From the NCBI RefSeq assembly GCF_007004645.1, contig NZ_ML660019.1, positions 1,012,437-1,076,436 of the forward strand: a stretch of DNA of 64,000 nucleotides. Direction: 5' to 3'. The first letter of the stretch is position 1. Each line of letters begins with the position of its first letter. Below the pieces are notes generated by a model. The model saw only the letters and a list, made by a program, of their open reading frames with translations. It was not told the DNA's origin and did no database searches. Of the stretch, positions 35,875 through 46,310 are shown one piece after another. Origin of the DNA: Aliiroseovarius halocynthiae (GTDB taxonomy: Bacteria; Pseudomonadota; Alphaproteobacteria; Rhodobacterales; Rhodobacteraceae). The translations under genes were made by a program, and so were the position numbers.

Positions 35875-36711
35875 TTATCCCAAGGCGCGTGACAATGCGC
35901 AAAAGGCTTCGACATCGATCTCTTCGGCCCGTGATGTGGGCTTGATTCCAACCGATGTCAGTACGTCCTCGATCTCGGGATGCATTCCCTTCAGTGACGC
36001 GCGAAGCATCTTGCGGCGCTGTCCAAAGGCTTTCGCCACGACAGCTTGTAATTTACGCGCATCTGCCTCGAAGCGGGGGGCGGGCAGGGCGTCCAGATGC
36101 ACCACGGATGAATGGATTTTGGGCGGAGGTGTGAAAGCCTCGGGTGGCAGTTCCATCACTATACGTGGCGTGGTGCGCCACTGGGCCAGAACAGCCAATC
36201 GACCATATTTTTTCGATCCCGGCTGCGCGACAATGCGTTCCGCCACTTCCTTTTGGAACATCAGTGTCAGGCTGGACCACGCGGGCGGCCAGCTGGGTGG
36301 AGTCAACCAACGGACCAGAAGTTCGGTCCCAACATTATAAGGCAGGTTTGCCACGATGCGGATGGGCGGGGTCAGATGCTCAAGCGGATCCAACTCCAGC
36401 GCATCCGCGTTCACGACCTCAAGCCGTCCTGGGTAAGCGTCCGAGATCTCTGCCAGTGGCGCCATGGCACGGCTGTCTTTTTCCACGGCCAACACCTTGC
36501 GCGCACCTTCCACCAGAAGTCCGCGGGTCAACCCACCGGGGCCGGGGCCAACCTCTAACACGTCACATCCCGTTAGATCCCCCGCCTGACGCGCGATTTT
36601 GGCGGTCAGGTTCAAATCCAGAAGGAAGTTCTGACCCAGTGACTTCTTGGCCACCAGTCCATGGGTGTTGATCACCTCGCGCAAGGGGGGCAGGCCGTCA
36701 ATCTGGCTCAT
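35875..36711 (-). CDS. rsmA: 16S rRNA dimethyladenosine transferase RsmA (KsgA)
   Basis: A 278-residue SAM methyltransferase that dimethylates two adjacent adenosines near the 3' end of 16S rRNA. It has [19 protein letters not shown], the SAM loop [16 protein letters not shown] and the catalytic [14 protein letters not shown]. It is the last gene of the lptF operon; its ATG overlaps the pdxA stop (ATGA). The double-hairpin repeat lies just beyond its stop. Confidence 0.95.
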   Translation of the reverse strand: MSQIDGLPPLREVINTHGLVAKKSLGQNFLLDLNLTAKIARQAGDLTGCDVLEVGPGPGGLTRGLLVEGARKVLAVEKDSRAMAPLAEISDAYPGRLEVVNADALELDPLEHLTPPIRIVANLPYNVGTELLVRWLTPPSWPPAWSSLTLMFQKEVAERIVAQPGSKKYGRLAVLAQWRTTPRIVMELPPEAFTPPPKIHSSVVHLDALPAPRFEADARKLQAVVAKAFGQRRKMLRASLKGMHPEIEDVLTSVGIKPTSRAEEIDVEAFCALSRALG

Positions 36712-37712
36712 GAATTGTCCTCGTTTCGGCGCGCAAGGCCCAACTGATGGGCCATGCGCAGCGCATTGATCAGCGATGTTGCGTCTGCTTTTCCGCTGCC
36801 TGCGATGTCATACGCTGTGCCATGATCTGGCGAGGTGCGCACGAAAGGCAGGCCAAGCGTTACGTTGACACCGCCCGCGAAATCAATTGTCTTGATCGGG
36901 ATCAGCGCTTGATCGTGATACATGCATACCGCAGCGTCATATCCTGCACGTGCGCTGGCGTGAAACATGGTGTCGGCTGGCAGTGGGCCAAGCAGATCCA
37001 ACCCCTCGGTACGCAGATCGTCCAGCAGAGGCGTGATCATATCAATCTCGTCCATCCCCATTGTGCCGCCTTCGCCCGCATGGGGGTTTAGGCCAGCAAC
37101 CGCAATGCGGGGCGTTGCATGGCCAAAATCACGGATCAGCGCGGCGTGGGTGGTACGGATCACTTGGGTCAGTTTTTCACGGGTCAGTTGCGTGGGCACG
37201 TCCGACAGAGCGATATGGATCGTTGCAGGCACAACACGCAGCTCGTCACATGCCAGCATCATGACGACGTCTGCATCCCCAGCGAGATGCGACAGGTATT
37301 CTGTATGGCCCGGAAAGGGAAACCCGGCACCGTCCTTAAGGGCCTTCTTGTTGATCGGGTTGGTGCACACGGCCAAAGCCTGCCCCTGTTGGGTCAGCTC
37401 GACCGCGCGGGCAATCACGTCGATCACCGGTTGGGCATGTTCAGGTTGCGCCTCTCCGGGCACACGGGGCGAAGCGAAATTATGGGGCAACACAGGAAGC
37501 GTTGTTGCACCCAACGCATCGGACGGGCGTTCAATGGGCGTAAACGCCACGCTGCCGGGCAGGTGACTGGGATCTCCGATCAGAAAGAACGGAACGTCAC
37601 CCTGCAATGCTCCAAAGGCCTTGGTAGCGATTTCTGGTCCAATGCCTGCAGGTTCGCCCATGGTCAAAGCCACCGGCGGAACAGGACCAGACGCACCGTG
37701 ATGCAAGGTCAT
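36708..37712 (-). CDS. pdxA: 4-hydroxythreonine-4-phosphate dehydrogenase PdxA
   Basis: A 334-residue metal- and NAD-dependent enzyme of pyridoxal phosphate synthesis. The family motifs are [48 protein letters not shown] with a metal-binding His, and [10 protein letters not shown] and [14 protein letters not shown]. The start at 37712 overlaps the surA stop (ATGA), and the stop overlaps rsmA. The surA-pdxA-rsmA order is common in proteobacteria. Confidence 0.95.
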   Translation of the reverse strand: MTLHHGASGPVPPVALTMGEPAGIGPEIATKAFGALQGDVPFFLIGDPSHLPGSVAFTPIERPSDALGATTLPVLPHNFASPRVPGEAQPEHAQPVIDVIARAVELTQQGQALAVCTNPINKKALKDGAGFPFPGHTEYLSHLAGDADVVMMLACDELRVVPATIHIALSDVPTQLTREKLTQVIRTTHAALIRDFGHATPRIAVAGLNPHAGEGGTMGMDEIDMITPLLDDLRTEGLDLLGPLPADTMFHASARAGYDAAVCMYHDQALIPIKTIDFAGGVNVTLGLPFVRTSPDHGTAYDIAGSGKADATSLINALRMAHQLGLARRNEDNS

Positions 37713-39001
37713 TGGCCGCGATAGTCTTCGATAAATGCCGCCGCCCGCAGTTCTTCTAAATAGGCGGTCGAGTAGGCTTGCAGCCGTTGGTTCTGCAGGC
37801 GCACACGCAATTGATCTCGGCTGACCTCTTCCGGCAGATCGCGGCTGCGCGAACATAGCATCAGGAAGACCAAGTTTTGCCCGTTTTCGGTCGTAAGCGC
37901 GGTCGAAACTTCACCTTCGTCAAGCTGAGCCAATTCAACAGCATAGCGCGTAGGCAGTTCGCCAATCGGAAGAGATTGATGCCGGATCTGTGCCTCGGTC
38001 GAGCCGGGGAATAGGCCGAAAAGATCATTGCAACCGTCTGCCTTCGCGCGAAGCTCAGCGGCTTGCGCAAGCGCCTCGGCGCTACGACCGCCGGGGATCA
38101 TCAAAGCGGAATAAGTGACCGTTACGTCTGCAGGAATTGGGCGATCGAGTTCTTCAATGGCACGCAGCTGAAATACTGCGACACCGTTTTTCACGGGAAC
38201 CGGTTCAGTGACGTGCCCCGGTGCGAGCGCCACAACCTGCGCCACAATGGCGGGCGGAAGATCCGCAGCATCGATCCAGTTCATCCGCCCCGAAACCTTA
38301 CGCGAGGGGGCAACCGATACGCTACGCGCCGCAGTGGCGAAAGCGCCCAGAGTCGTAATCTTAGACAGTTCCGAGGCCCGGAGGTTTGCTGACTGGAGCT
38401 CTTCCGGATTCCGCGCAGGCAAGATGATTTCGGATAGCAATACACGGACGTTCTGCCCAGGCGCTGTCAGCGAAAGCTGGCGGTCAATCTCGTCATCCGT
38501 AATATTCACACGTCCACGCCACCGTGCACGTACAACGCCACGCCAAGCCAAGCCATGCGATACGAAATCGCGGAAGGTTTCTGGCGCGACACCTGACTGG
38601 GCGATGATGTTGTTAAATGCCTCAACCTCCAGATTGAAGCGCCCGGTGAATTCGGACATCCCGGCCAGAACTTCCTCGGCAGTGACCGACACGCCGGCCG
38701 TATCCGCCGCTTGCTGCTGCAGCGCTTCGTCAGTTAGCTGTTCTATCGCCAATTCGCGCAGGTTTCCGGGTGCGCGCAGCACGGTTAGGAATGCAACTCT
38801 CTGTTCCAACTCGTAGGCAGTGATCACCCGATCATTGACCTTTTTCACTGGGGCAAACAAATTTTGAGCGTGCACCGGGGAAGCCCCCAATCCAAGCAGC
38901 GATACCAAGCCCAATACCACGCCTGAGGCGGCGCTGGTCCATGCGGAAGCTGTCGATTTACGCGGAGCGCTTTGCTTGTTCAGTTGGCGAAAAGATCCCA
39001 T
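37709..39001 (-). CDS. surA: Periplasmic chaperone and peptidyl-prolyl isomerase SurA
   Basis: A 430-residue periplasmic protein that escorts outer membrane proteins to the BAM complex. A signal peptide ends around SPVHA-QN. The N-terminal chaperone domain starts with KKVNDRVITAYELEQR. A parvulin-type domain follows, with VRVLLSEIILPARNPEE and GRMNWIDAADLPPAIVAQV, and a C-terminal helix completes the chaperone module. Start 39001 is favoured because AGGACA lies eight bases upstream; an in-frame ATG at 39022 lacks this. The domains are divergent, as in alphaproteobacterial SurA, so activity as an isomerase is uncertain. Confidence 0.87.
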   Translation of the reverse strand: MGSFRQLNKQSAPRKSTASAWTSAASGVVLGLVSLLGLGASPVHAQNLFAPVKKVNDRVITAYELEQRVAFLTVLRAPGNLRELAIEQLTDEALQQQAADTAGVSVTAEEVLAGMSEFTGRFNLEVEAFNNIIAQSGVAPETFRDFVSHGLAWRGVVRARWRGRVNITDDEIDRQLSLTAPGQNVRVLLSEIILPARNPEELQSANLRASELSKITTLGAFATAARSVSVAPSRKVSGRMNWIDAADLPPAIVAQVVALAPGHVTEPVPVKNGVAVFQLRAIEELDRPIPADVTVTYSALMIPGGRSAEALAQAAELRAKADGCNDLFGLFPGSTEAQIRHQSLPIGELPTRYAVELAQLDEGEVSTALTTENGQNLVFLMLCSRSRDLPEEVSRDQLRVRLQNQRLQAYSTAYLEELRAAAFIEDYRGQ

Positions 39002-39070
39002 TGGTGTTGTCCTGTCTCGCATAATGCTCGTATCTTCAGGCCTTGCATGGTCGCGTCTGGAGCGCCTTAC

Positions 39071-41224
39071 TTAGCCGTTACACTTATTCACGGTGGCCCC
39101 GCGGCCGCTTCCAAATCCGATAAGATCGAATTGCAGACCAAAATCAGTTGTTGGCCTCACATTAGTAGAGGTTGTGAAGCGACGCGAGAGGGAAAGATCA
39201 ACCGAAAGGCATTCATTTCGGTATCCGACCCCCAAACGTGCGCGAGTGGCCTGTTTTGCGTCGACATCAAAGCTTCCGTCGGCGGAAACTGTCCAGAAGT
39301 CGCCAACCTTCCACCGGCTGTCCACACGCAATTCGTGGGTTGGTTTCAACCTGTTTTCGTCCGGATCGTCAATAACCCAGATATGTGCAGCACCCAATTG
39401 AAAATCTTCGGTCAGCCACGCGGCGCGGGTCTCCGATTTGGTCAGGCCAAAGTCATCGCCCAGAAGTGCACGCCCCTGGACCGAAAACCGCCCACCGAGA
39501 TTAACAGCTGCCCCGAGCAGCCAGTCAGATTGGGTGCCGCCAAGGCCGGACGCCTTGGTGAACTGACCAAGGTCCAGATCGTGATACACGCGTCCCACGG
39601 CCAGCGTGTAGCCCCAGCCCGAAAGTGTACTGCGTGTCCAGTTCAGACCAACGGCTGCCCGTGTTCCTTGTTCGCGCCGGTCGCTTCCAGGGAACCGATT
39701 TAGGTCAAAAAGATTCCCCTGGTCGAACTCGACGAAACGGCTGTCTTCATTGGGAACATCTGCTCCGACTTGCTCAGACCATGCCAACGAGACAACCGGT
39801 TCCAAGACATCAACCGCACCGTTTCTGGTGACGCGTGACAAGGGCCAGCGTAGCGTCACACCCGCAGATGGTGTCGCAAAGCTTTGCTGCCTTTGATAGG
39901 TACTGTCCTGCTCGATCCAATAGATGTCGGCATCAATCGCTGCATGCGTTTCGAGCACCAGCCCACCAAAGCCAATCCAGTCGCGTCGCCAGTTCAGCCC
40001 GGCGCTCATACGTGCCACGTCTCGACCGAGTATGTCTTCTTCACTTTCCCGGAAATGTGCCTGCCAAGACAGGTTAGTGCGCAGTTCGCCTCCGATCCCC
40101 CAACTGGGGAAAACGCGGCGCTCGTAGAATGCGTCAATCTGGCCAAACGCCAGCTCTTCCGACGTGTTCAGCTCGGATGCGCGCAGCGTTTCGTACCGGG
40201 TAACCCCGGCAAAGGCGAACTCATCACGACGTGCGCGCATCACTGCAATAGCATTGCGTAACCGGTCTTGGTCAGAATAGCCATAGTCCAGCAGGTAACT
40301 TGGGTCCGAGACCTCTTGCAACTGAAAGGACAAGGTGAAGTCGTTCGGCAGATCAAATGTGCCTTCACCAAAGACGTAGAAACGTGTTGTGTCTTGTCGG
40401 ATGCTGTCGCGGCTGATTGCGCCATTAAACAGTATTTCGCCTTTGCGGAAGGCTTGACGATAGCGCAGCTCAAGCGTGCGGGATTTGTCTGCGAAATACG
40501 GCGAGACTGTTAGGTCCGCGTGATTACCAAGCTTGATGAAGTATGGAACTGCAAGGCCAAAGCCTAGCGTGGTATTTGTGCGGATTCTAGGCGGCAAAAA
40601 ACCAGTTGCGCGGGTTTGTGTTGGGTCTGGTAGGCGTAAGCGCGGCAGATAGAAGATCGGCACGTCGGCCACGCGAAGCTGTGCACCATGGAAATAAAGC
40701 TGTCGGGCCTCTTCGTCATGAACCACACGTTCAGCCCGGATTTGCCACAGAGGAACCGGGTTTTTCAGGCAGACATGACAGGATGAGGCTGTAACGCGCG
40801 AAAGCTGGGTGTAGCGATCTTCAACGCGGTTGATCTGGGCCGCCGCGATCTGCAACTGTTGGTCTAAAACCAAGCGCGCGCTGGACAGAATGCCGTTGCG
40901 CAGATCGGAAGATAGTTGGGCGGCTTCTGCCACCAACAATGTGCCATTTGGGCGCGTGATGGTGATCGGTCCGGAAATGGTTAGCTTGCTGCCGGACTTG
41001 TCATAGGTCACCCGAGAGGCTGTTAGGCGTGTGCCATCAAACAGGACTACCACATTGCCTTCCGCCACTAAGCCGCTATTGCCCATTACGCGCACGTGAT
41101 CTGCAATCAGATTTGCGGTCTGTGCTAATGCAGTTTGTGCGCAAAGCGTCGCTGCACTGGCAGATACAGCTAAAAGAGTCAGCGCCAACCGACCTGCGCG
41201 CAGACGTTGTGCCAAGCCCATCAT
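39071..41224 (-). CDS. lptD: LPS assembly protein LptD
   Basis: A 717-residue outer membrane protein that inserts lipopolysaccharide in the outer leaflet. A signal peptide (LALTLLAVSASAATLCAQTALAQ, 23 residues in total, seen in part) precedes an OstA-like domain starting NLIADHVRVMGNSGLVAEG. A large beta-barrel domain with many aromatic strands fills the rest. Cysteines in SSCHVCLK and near the C terminus (RNECLS, NKCNG) could form the disulfides typical of LptD. GGAGG lies near two adjacent ATGs (41224 and 41221); the first overlaps the lptG stop. Confidence 0.92.
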   Translation of the reverse strand: MMGLAQRLRAGRLALTLLAVSASAATLCAQTALAQTANLIADHVRVMGNSGLVAEGNVVVLFDGTRLTASRVTYDKSGSKLTISGPITITRPNGTLLVAEAAQLSSDLRNGILSSARLVLDQQLQIAAAQINRVEDRYTQLSRVTASSCHVCLKNPVPLWQIRAERVVHDEEARQLYFHGAQLRVADVPIFYLPRLRLPDPTQTRATGFLPPRIRTNTTLGFGLAVPYFIKLGNHADLTVSPYFADKSRTLELRYRQAFRKGEILFNGAISRDSIRQDTTRFYVFGEGTFDLPNDFTLSFQLQEVSDPSYLLDYGYSDQDRLRNAIAVMRARRDEFAFAGVTRYETLRASELNTSEELAFGQIDAFYERRVFPSWGIGGELRTNLSWQAHFRESEEDILGRDVARMSAGLNWRRDWIGFGGLVLETHAAIDADIYWIEQDSTYQRQQSFATPSAGVTLRWPLSRVTRNGAVDVLEPVVSLAWSEQVGADVPNEDSRFVEFDQGNLFDLNRFPGSDRREQGTRAAVGLNWTRSTLSGWGYTLAVGRVYHDLDLGQFTKASGLGGTQSDWLLGAAVNLGGRFSVQGRALLGDDFGLTKSETRAAWLTEDFQLGAAHIWVIDDPDENRLKPTHELRVDSRWKVGDFWTVSADGSFDVDAKQATRARLGVGYRNECLSVDLSLSRRFTTSTNVRPTTDFGLQFDLIGFGSGRGATVNKCNG

Positions 41225-42318
41225 CCATCCTCCAGATGAAGTAGAATTCCTAGCGGTAAAAGGATGGCTGCTATGGGAGGCGCCCAGGCTGCCAGAATGA
41301 TCGGGATTTGCCCATTCTCTCCGAGAATTTGAGCAAAATTTCGTATGAAATAGATGCCAAATCCCATCATCAGGGCATACAGGACCATGACCCCGGTGCG
41401 TCCAAACCGCGTATGGCGCATCGTGAAACCTGCACCAATCAATACCATCGCAACCAGAAACACCGGCATCGCAAGCTCCATATGCAGCCAAACACGATGC
41501 GATCTGGCTGAGAAACCGGCGGCTTCTAGTTGACGAATAAAGGCGGGCAGGTCCCAGATCGGGATGGTGCTTGGCTTCCCAAAGCTGTCGAGGATCTGCT
41601 CCAAGGTCAGGTTCGAGGCTAGTGTGAACATGGGATATTCAATGGCAGTCATTTCAGGGTTTTTTTCACTGATCAGATCCCAAACCTTTGCGCCACGAAT
41701 GGCCCAGTAACCGGGTTCCAGTTTGGCACTGTCGGCTTCGATGCGCAGGGTTGGCGGACCTTCGGGCGAGAAGGAAAAGAAAGTGACTTCGAATAGCTCG
41801 GTTCCCTCCAGATTGGCTCGGTCCGCACGGATCACTGTCTGTCCCGATGCGATTCCCTGACGTAGCCACACACCGTCAGATGCAATCGACAGAACCGATG
41901 CACCGCGCCCTTCATACTGGGCCGAGATACGTTCATACTTCTTGGTTGTGCCTGCGGCGATTGGATTTCCAATGGCAACAGCCAGAATGCCAAACAACAG
42001 CACAGTTAGCACCGGAGAGATCAGGGTCATCAAAGCCGAGCGACCGGCTGCTCGCGTCACCACCATTTCCGAACTGCGTGACAGGCTGAGGAACATCCAG
42101 ACCGTGGATAAAATCACAATCAAGGGCAGAATGCGATACATCCAGACAGGCGCGTTCAGCAGTGTTAATCCAAGCACATTCATGAATCCAACAGATGCTG
42201 CATCGAATCTTCGCATGCCTTCAACCATGTCCAGCAGGACAAAGATCATAGCCAGCACGATGAGCATGCTGAAAAACGCGCGCAGAAAGCGGCGCGCGAT
42301 ATAGAGATGCAACCTCAT
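41221..42318 (-). CDS. lptG: LPS export permease LptG
   Basis: A 365-residue permease with six membrane segments around a periplasmic jellyroll domain, partner of LptF and the LptB ATPase (not in this window). The start MRLHLYIARRFLRAFFSMLIVL, DMVEGMRRFD, a coupling-helix region SLSRSSEMVVTRAAG and the C-terminal MELAMPVFLVAMVLIGAGF are typical of LptG. It overlaps lptF and lptD by four bases on each side. Confidence 0.94.
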   Translation of the reverse strand: MRLHLYIARRFLRAFFSMLIVLAMIFVLLDMVEGMRRFDAASVGFMNVLGLTLLNAPVWMYRILPLIVILSTVWMFLSLSRSSEMVVTRAAGRSALMTLISPVLTVLLFGILAVAIGNPIAAGTTKKYERISAQYEGRGASVLSIASDGVWLRQGIASGQTVIRADRANLEGTELFEVTFFSFSPEGPPTLRIEADSAKLEPGYWAIRGAKVWDLISEKNPEMTAIEYPMFTLASNLTLEQILDSFGKPSTIPIWDLPAFIRQLEAAGFSARSHRVWLHMELAMPVFLVAMVLIGAGFTMRHTRFGRTGVMVLYALMMGFGIYFIRNFAQILGENGQIPIILAAWAPPIAAILLPLGILLHLEDG

Positions 42319-43478
42319 GCACGAGCCTCGGAGAGTTGGCGGTCGCGTTCGCGCTGGGTGCGGCGACGGCGGCGTAAATCAGAAAATGACGGGCGCGTAG
42401 CCAGGTAAAGAACGATCACGTTGAACACGACACCTATTAGAGTGGCAACGTAGACTAGCCATACGCGGCCCTCGGTTCGGCGGGCCGTATCGAGCATCGT
42501 GTTGTCCACGGATTGTAGTGTGGCTACCACGGCCAGCGCGATTACCACCTGTCGCCACAGCCCGAAGCGACTAAAACCTGCGACGATCAGCATCGAAAAA
42601 CCGGACATCGCTGTAACTACGGAGTAAAGAGCCTGAGCGTTACGGAAATGCCCTTCTGCGCGCAGTGCTGCACGCGTCTGCCCGGTTTCTTCCAGCGTGG
42701 CGACCGGCGGATCAAGCAATTCGGGCGTGTAAATTTGAGCAATATAGCGCGCGCCTTGCTGGCCTGCGGTCAACAGGGTTGCAATGTTATAGGTGAAATC
42801 TTCAAATCCTGTTGTGGTCAGTCGCTGGCTTGCTGTGTTGATTACCTGCGCCAATCCATCAAACATCACGAGGCGCGGACCGAACTCGGTTTTCACAATC
42901 AGCGCGCGACGGGCGGTATAAGTGTAGTGCTGTTCTTCGTCCCGTTCATCAGACAAGAATATGTCAAACAGCTCACCTGCTGGGCTGATCTCGCGGATAT
43001 AAAGCGTGATTCCGTGCGCGGGATGGACAAAGCTGCCCTCGGTCAAAAAACGCGCGGTGACGTTCTCAGCGATCTCAGCCTGACGTTCAGCAAATCGCAA
43101 TTGGCTCATCGGGACAAGGATATGGGTGAGTAATAGCATGAACAGCGCCGTAAGCAGACCAAAAACAAGTACCGGTCGGGCCAGTCGAAAGGGGCCATAG
43201 CCCGCCGCCTGCGCTACGACCAATTCGCTTTCCGAATTCAGTCGATTGGTGACGGACACCGCTGATGCAAAAGACGCAATCGGGGTGATGAACACGATTA
43301 CGCCGGGCAGGATCATCGCTGAAAATTCAAGGAAAACCAGCGCCGTTTGACCGTTGGCGATTAGCTGGTCAAACAGCTGAACTGCCCGGTTCACCCAAAA
43401 GAGCAACACAAGGACAAGCCCGTAAAAGCCGAACAGCACCACAAGCTGCGACAGCATATACCGGTCGAATCTAGCCAC
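42315..43478 (-). CDS. lptF: LPS export permease LptF
   Basis: A 387-residue permease, partner of LptG. It begins MARFDRYMLSQLVVLFGFYGLVLVL and shows a VTNRLNSESELVVAQAAGYG coupling-helix motif, two sets of three membrane segments and a large periplasmic domain between them. A basic C-terminal tail (RRRRRTQRERDRQ) ends it. It is the first gene of the operon lptF-lptG-lptD-surA-pdxA-rsmA. pepA is divergent after 132 bases, and a TGGTTT-CT-AAACCA inverted repeat at 43511-43524 sits between them. Confidence 0.93.
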   Translation of the reverse strand: MARFDRYMLSQLVVLFGFYGLVLVLLFWVNRAVQLFDQLIANGQTALVFLEFSAMILPGVIVFITPIASFASAVSVTNRLNSESELVVAQAAGYGPFRLARPVLVFGLLTALFMLLLTHILVPMSQLRFAERQAEIAENVTARFLTEGSFVHPAHGITLYIREISPAGELFDIFLSDERDEEQHYTYTARRALIVKTEFGPRLVMFDGLAQVINTASQRLTTTGFEDFTYNIATLLTAGQQGARYIAQIYTPELLDPPVATLEETGQTRAALRAEGHFRNAQALYSVVTAMSGFSMLIVAGFSRFGLWRQVVIALAVVATLQSVDNTMLDTARRTEGRVWLVYVATLIGVVFNVIVLYLATRPSFSDLRRRRRTQRERDRQLSEARA

Positions 43479-43610
43479 GTTCCCCCCTGAGAACTCAATA
43501 TCTTGTGGTTTGGTTTCTAAACCATCCGACGGGCGGGGAAAACTGCTATCTGGTCAAACCCGCGACAGGGGGCTACCAATGGCAGAAACCTGCCAGACAA
43601 AGGACCTGTC

Positions 43611-45083
43611 ATGACCGCTCCGATCCTTCCAAGTTTTACCGAAATCGACCTAGAATCGATTGGCACCCATACGGGCCGCGTTGCCGTGGTTCTGTCCGAA
43701 CCCGGCAAGCTGCATCCGGCCGCGCGGCGTGTAAACAAGCTGATGCGTGGGGCGTTGGTGCGCTTCACCGAAAGCGATGCATTCTCGAAAATGAAGGATG
43801 GCGAGGCGCAGGATCTGGCCTGGCCCGTAGGGATGGAGGCCGAAGCCGTTCAAGTTGTCCGCCTGTCACCGCGCGCCGACGAGAATACCGCGCGTAAAGC
43901 GGGGGGTAAGATCGGTAAGTCTCTGCTAGGCAAGGATGTTCTGGTGCTGGCAGGGCCGTTGAAGTCGCCCGACGAACTGGCACTTGGCGCAAGTCTGCGA
44001 GCCTATGCGTTTGACGATCATCAAACCAATGACGATGCGCCCGAAGGGGGCAGCCTGAAGATCATGGTGTCGAAACCCGAAAACTTCTCGGGCGCAACTG
44101 ACTCCGTCAAGGCGCTGGTTGAAGGTGTCTTCTTCAGCCGCGATCTTGTGAACGAGCCGGCCAATGTGCTGACCACCAGCGAATTCGCGGCGCGTCTTGA
44201 GGCGCTGAAGGATTTGGGCGTAACCGTCAAAGTGCTGGATGAACCCGAGCTTGAGGCACTTGGTATGCGTGCTCTTTTGGGTGTGGGGCAGGGTTCGGAA
44301 AGCCCGTCGAAAGTGGTCATCATGGAATGGCTTAAAGGCGAGGCGGGCGAAGCGCCGCTGGCGTTGGTAGGCAAAGGGGTTGTGTTCGACACCGGCGGGA
44401 TCAGCTTGAAGCCCGGTGCAGGCATGGAAGATATGACCATGGATATGGGCGGTGCGGGCACCGTTTCGGGTGTCATGAAAACGCTCGCGCTGCGCGGGGC
44501 CAAGGCCAATGTGGTCGGGCTGGTCGGGCTGGTTGAAAACATGCCGGACGGTCGCGCACAACGTCCCGGTGACATCGTGACCTCTATGAAGGGCACGACG
44601 ATCGAGGTGATCAACACTGACGCCGAGGGTCGCTTGGTTCTGTGCGACGTGATGTGGCATGCGCAAGAGGAATATAAACCCGCCGCGATGGTGGATCTGG
44701 CCACGCTGACCGGCGCGATCATTATCGGCTTGGGCCATGAAAACACGGGCGTTTTCTCGAATGATGATGCGTTCTGCAACAACTTCCTGAACGCGGCTTC
44801 CGCAGAAGGTGAAGGCGCGTGGCGGATGCCGATGGGACCGGGCTATGACAAGCTGATCAAGTCGCACAAGGCGGATATCAAAAACGTCGGCGGGCGTGCC
44901 GCTGGTTCGGTTACGGCCGCCCAGTTCCTTGGCCGTTTCGTAAAAGAAGATCAGCCTTGGATCCACTTGGACATCGCGGGGACCGCCCAACTGTCCAGCG
45001 AAAGCCCGCTTGCGCCCAAAGGGGCGACGGGCTGGGGTGTGCTGGCGCTGAACCGTCTGGTGAAAGACCAGTTCGAAGGCTAG
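43611..45083 (+). CDS. pepA: Leucyl aminopeptidase PepA
   Basis: A 490-residue M17 aminopeptidase that removes N-terminal residues, using two metal ions. The catalytic domain has VGKGVVFDTGGISLKP with metal-binding Asp, MDMGGAGTVSGVM and the family signature NTDAEGRLVL. The divergent N-terminal third is as in other PepA proteins. ATG 43611 has AAAGGA six bases upstream. holC begins four bases after its stop, a common proteobacterial pairing. Confidence 0.96.
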   Translation: MTAPILPSFTEIDLESIGTHTGRVAVVLSEPGKLHPAARRVNKLMRGALVRFTESDAFSKMKDGEAQDLAWPVGMEAEAVQVVRLSPRADENTARKAGGKIGKSLLGKDVLVLAGPLKSPDELALGASLRAYAFDDHQTNDDAPEGGSLKIMVSKPENFSGATDSVKALVEGVFFSRDLVNEPANVLTTSEFAARLEALKDLGVTVKVLDEPELEALGMRALLGVGQGSESPSKVVIMEWLKGEAGEAPLALVGKGVVFDTGGISLKPGAGMEDMTMDMGGAGTVSGVMKTLALRGAKANVVGLVGLVENMPDGRAQRPGDIVTSMKGTTIEVINTDAEGRLVLCDVMWHAQEEYKPAAMVDLATLTGAIIIGLGHENTGVFSNDDAFCNNFLNAASAEGEGAWRMPMGPGYDKLIKSHKADIKNVGGRAAGSVTAAQFLGRFVKEDQPWIHLDIAGTAQLSSESPLAPKGATGWGVLALNRLVKDQFEG

Positions 45084-45087
45084 GCAC

Positions 45088-45612
45088 ATGACGGATACAG
45101 CGGAAACCGGAATGAAAGAGGGAAAGGACGACGCGTCGCAAGGCGAAGTCTTCTTTTACCATCTGACCCGGTCTCCGCTGGAAGCCGCACTGCCCATGCT
45201 GCTTGAGCGAAGCCTTCAGGCCGGATGGCGTGTGTGTGTTCGTGGGCCGAATGCAGCGCGGTTGAACTGGCTAGATGAACGGCTGTGGCTGTTCCCTGAA
45301 GACAGTTTTTTGCCGCATGGGCAGGCGGGTGGCCCACAAGACGCCCTTCAACCTATCTTATTGACCAACGCGACGGATAATCCCAATGACGCCGAGGCGC
45401 TGATGGTCATTGATGGGGCCGAGATTTCTGCGGAAGACATGCGCGGCCATACCCGTGTATTTGTTGTCTTTGATGGCAATGACCCCGACGCGGTTGCGCA
45501 TGCGCGGACCCAGTGGATGGCCGCCAAAACCGCGGGCGTTACTGCAAAATACTGGAGCCAGGAAAGCGGACGTTGGGAAATGAAGGCCAGCACCGCGCCT
45601 GAAGATGCCTGA
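45088..45612 (+). CDS. holC: DNA polymerase III chi subunit HolC
   Basis: A 174-residue protein of the clamp-loader complex that links to SSB. After a short acidic N terminus it has the chi-type EVFFYHLTRSPLEAALPMLLERSLQAGWRV, the LDERLWLFPEDSFLPHG block and FVVFDGNDPDAVAHART. The start at 45088 has AAGG eight bases upstream; an internal ATG at 45112 would begin eight codons later. It follows pepA in the same transcript. Confidence 0.9.
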   Translation: MTDTAETGMKEGKDDASQGEVFFYHLTRSPLEAALPMLLERSLQAGWRVCVRGPNAARLNWLDERLWLFPEDSFLPHGQAGGPQDALQPILLTNATDNPNDAEALMVIDGAEISAEDMRGHTRVFVVFDGNDPDAVAHARTQWMAAKTAGVTAKYWSQESGRWEMKASTAPEDA

Positions 45613-45661
45613 TCCTGTGCGTCGCTTGGCCCAGATACCAAAAACGTGGAACTGGCGCGCG

Positions 45662-46246
45662 TTAGTTGCGCGTCAGGATCAACTTGTTACGGTTGATCTC
45701 GATCTTTTCGAAACGTTGAAGATAGTCATTACCCAGAAGCGAGCGCGGCATCTCGCCTTCGTTTACCCAGACCTCGACTCCGTAATCATGCACGCCCATA
45801 AGCTGGACATTTGCGATGCGGGCCGGGGCTGTACGGACCTCTCCGTTTGCGCTCATCGCGCGGCCATAGAAGCGTAGGGCGTTCATTTCCACCCCGACGC
45901 GGGCGGCGTCTTCTTTGGTCAAAACGATGTTGCTGGCCCCGGTATCGACAATGAAATCAACAGGTTGCCCGTTCATCTTCAAAGTCGCGTAGAAATGACC
46001 ATCAAGGGCACGCGGCAATACGATCTGGCCGGTATCTTGTACAAGGCTTTGCCGCGGAGAGATGTCGTCGCGGATATCGTTCCAAAGCCCGACGCCTGCT
46101 AAAACACCAATGAAGATCAGCGCCCAAATCAGTGCATAGCGCAAATTCTGCCCAAGATTGGCGCGGCTCTCGGCCACGAAATACCCCCCCACTGCCGTCA
46201 AAAGCAGGGCAAGATAAGCAAGTCTGGCGATATCGTCTCCGGTCAT
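45662..46246 (-). CDS. Retropepsin-like aspartic protease (TIGR02281 type), membrane-anchored
   Basis: A 194-residue protein with two hydrophobic segments at the N terminus (about residues 8-22 and 35-52) and a periplasmic domain. The active-site motif VDFIVDTGASNIVLTKEDAARVG is that of single-domain aspartic proteases acting as dimers, followed by EVWVNEGEMPRSLLGNDYL with the conserved LLGxxYL. It converges on holC, with the intergenic spacing of only 49 bases. The substrate is unknown. Confidence 0.83.
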   Translation of the reverse strand: MTGDDIARLAYLALLLTAVGGYFVAESRANLGQNLRYALIWALIFIGVLAGVGLWNDIRDDISPRQSLVQDTGQIVLPRALDGHFYATLKMNGQPVDFIVDTGASNIVLTKEDAARVGVEMNALRFYGRAMSANGEVRTAPARIANVQLMGVHDYGVEVWVNEGEMPRSLLGNDYLQRFEKIEINRNKLILTRN

Positions 46247-46310
46247 GGTTTCGATATAGGCACACTGGCGCGCAATGTCACCGGGTCAGCGTGACGCGTC
46301 AGAACCTAAA

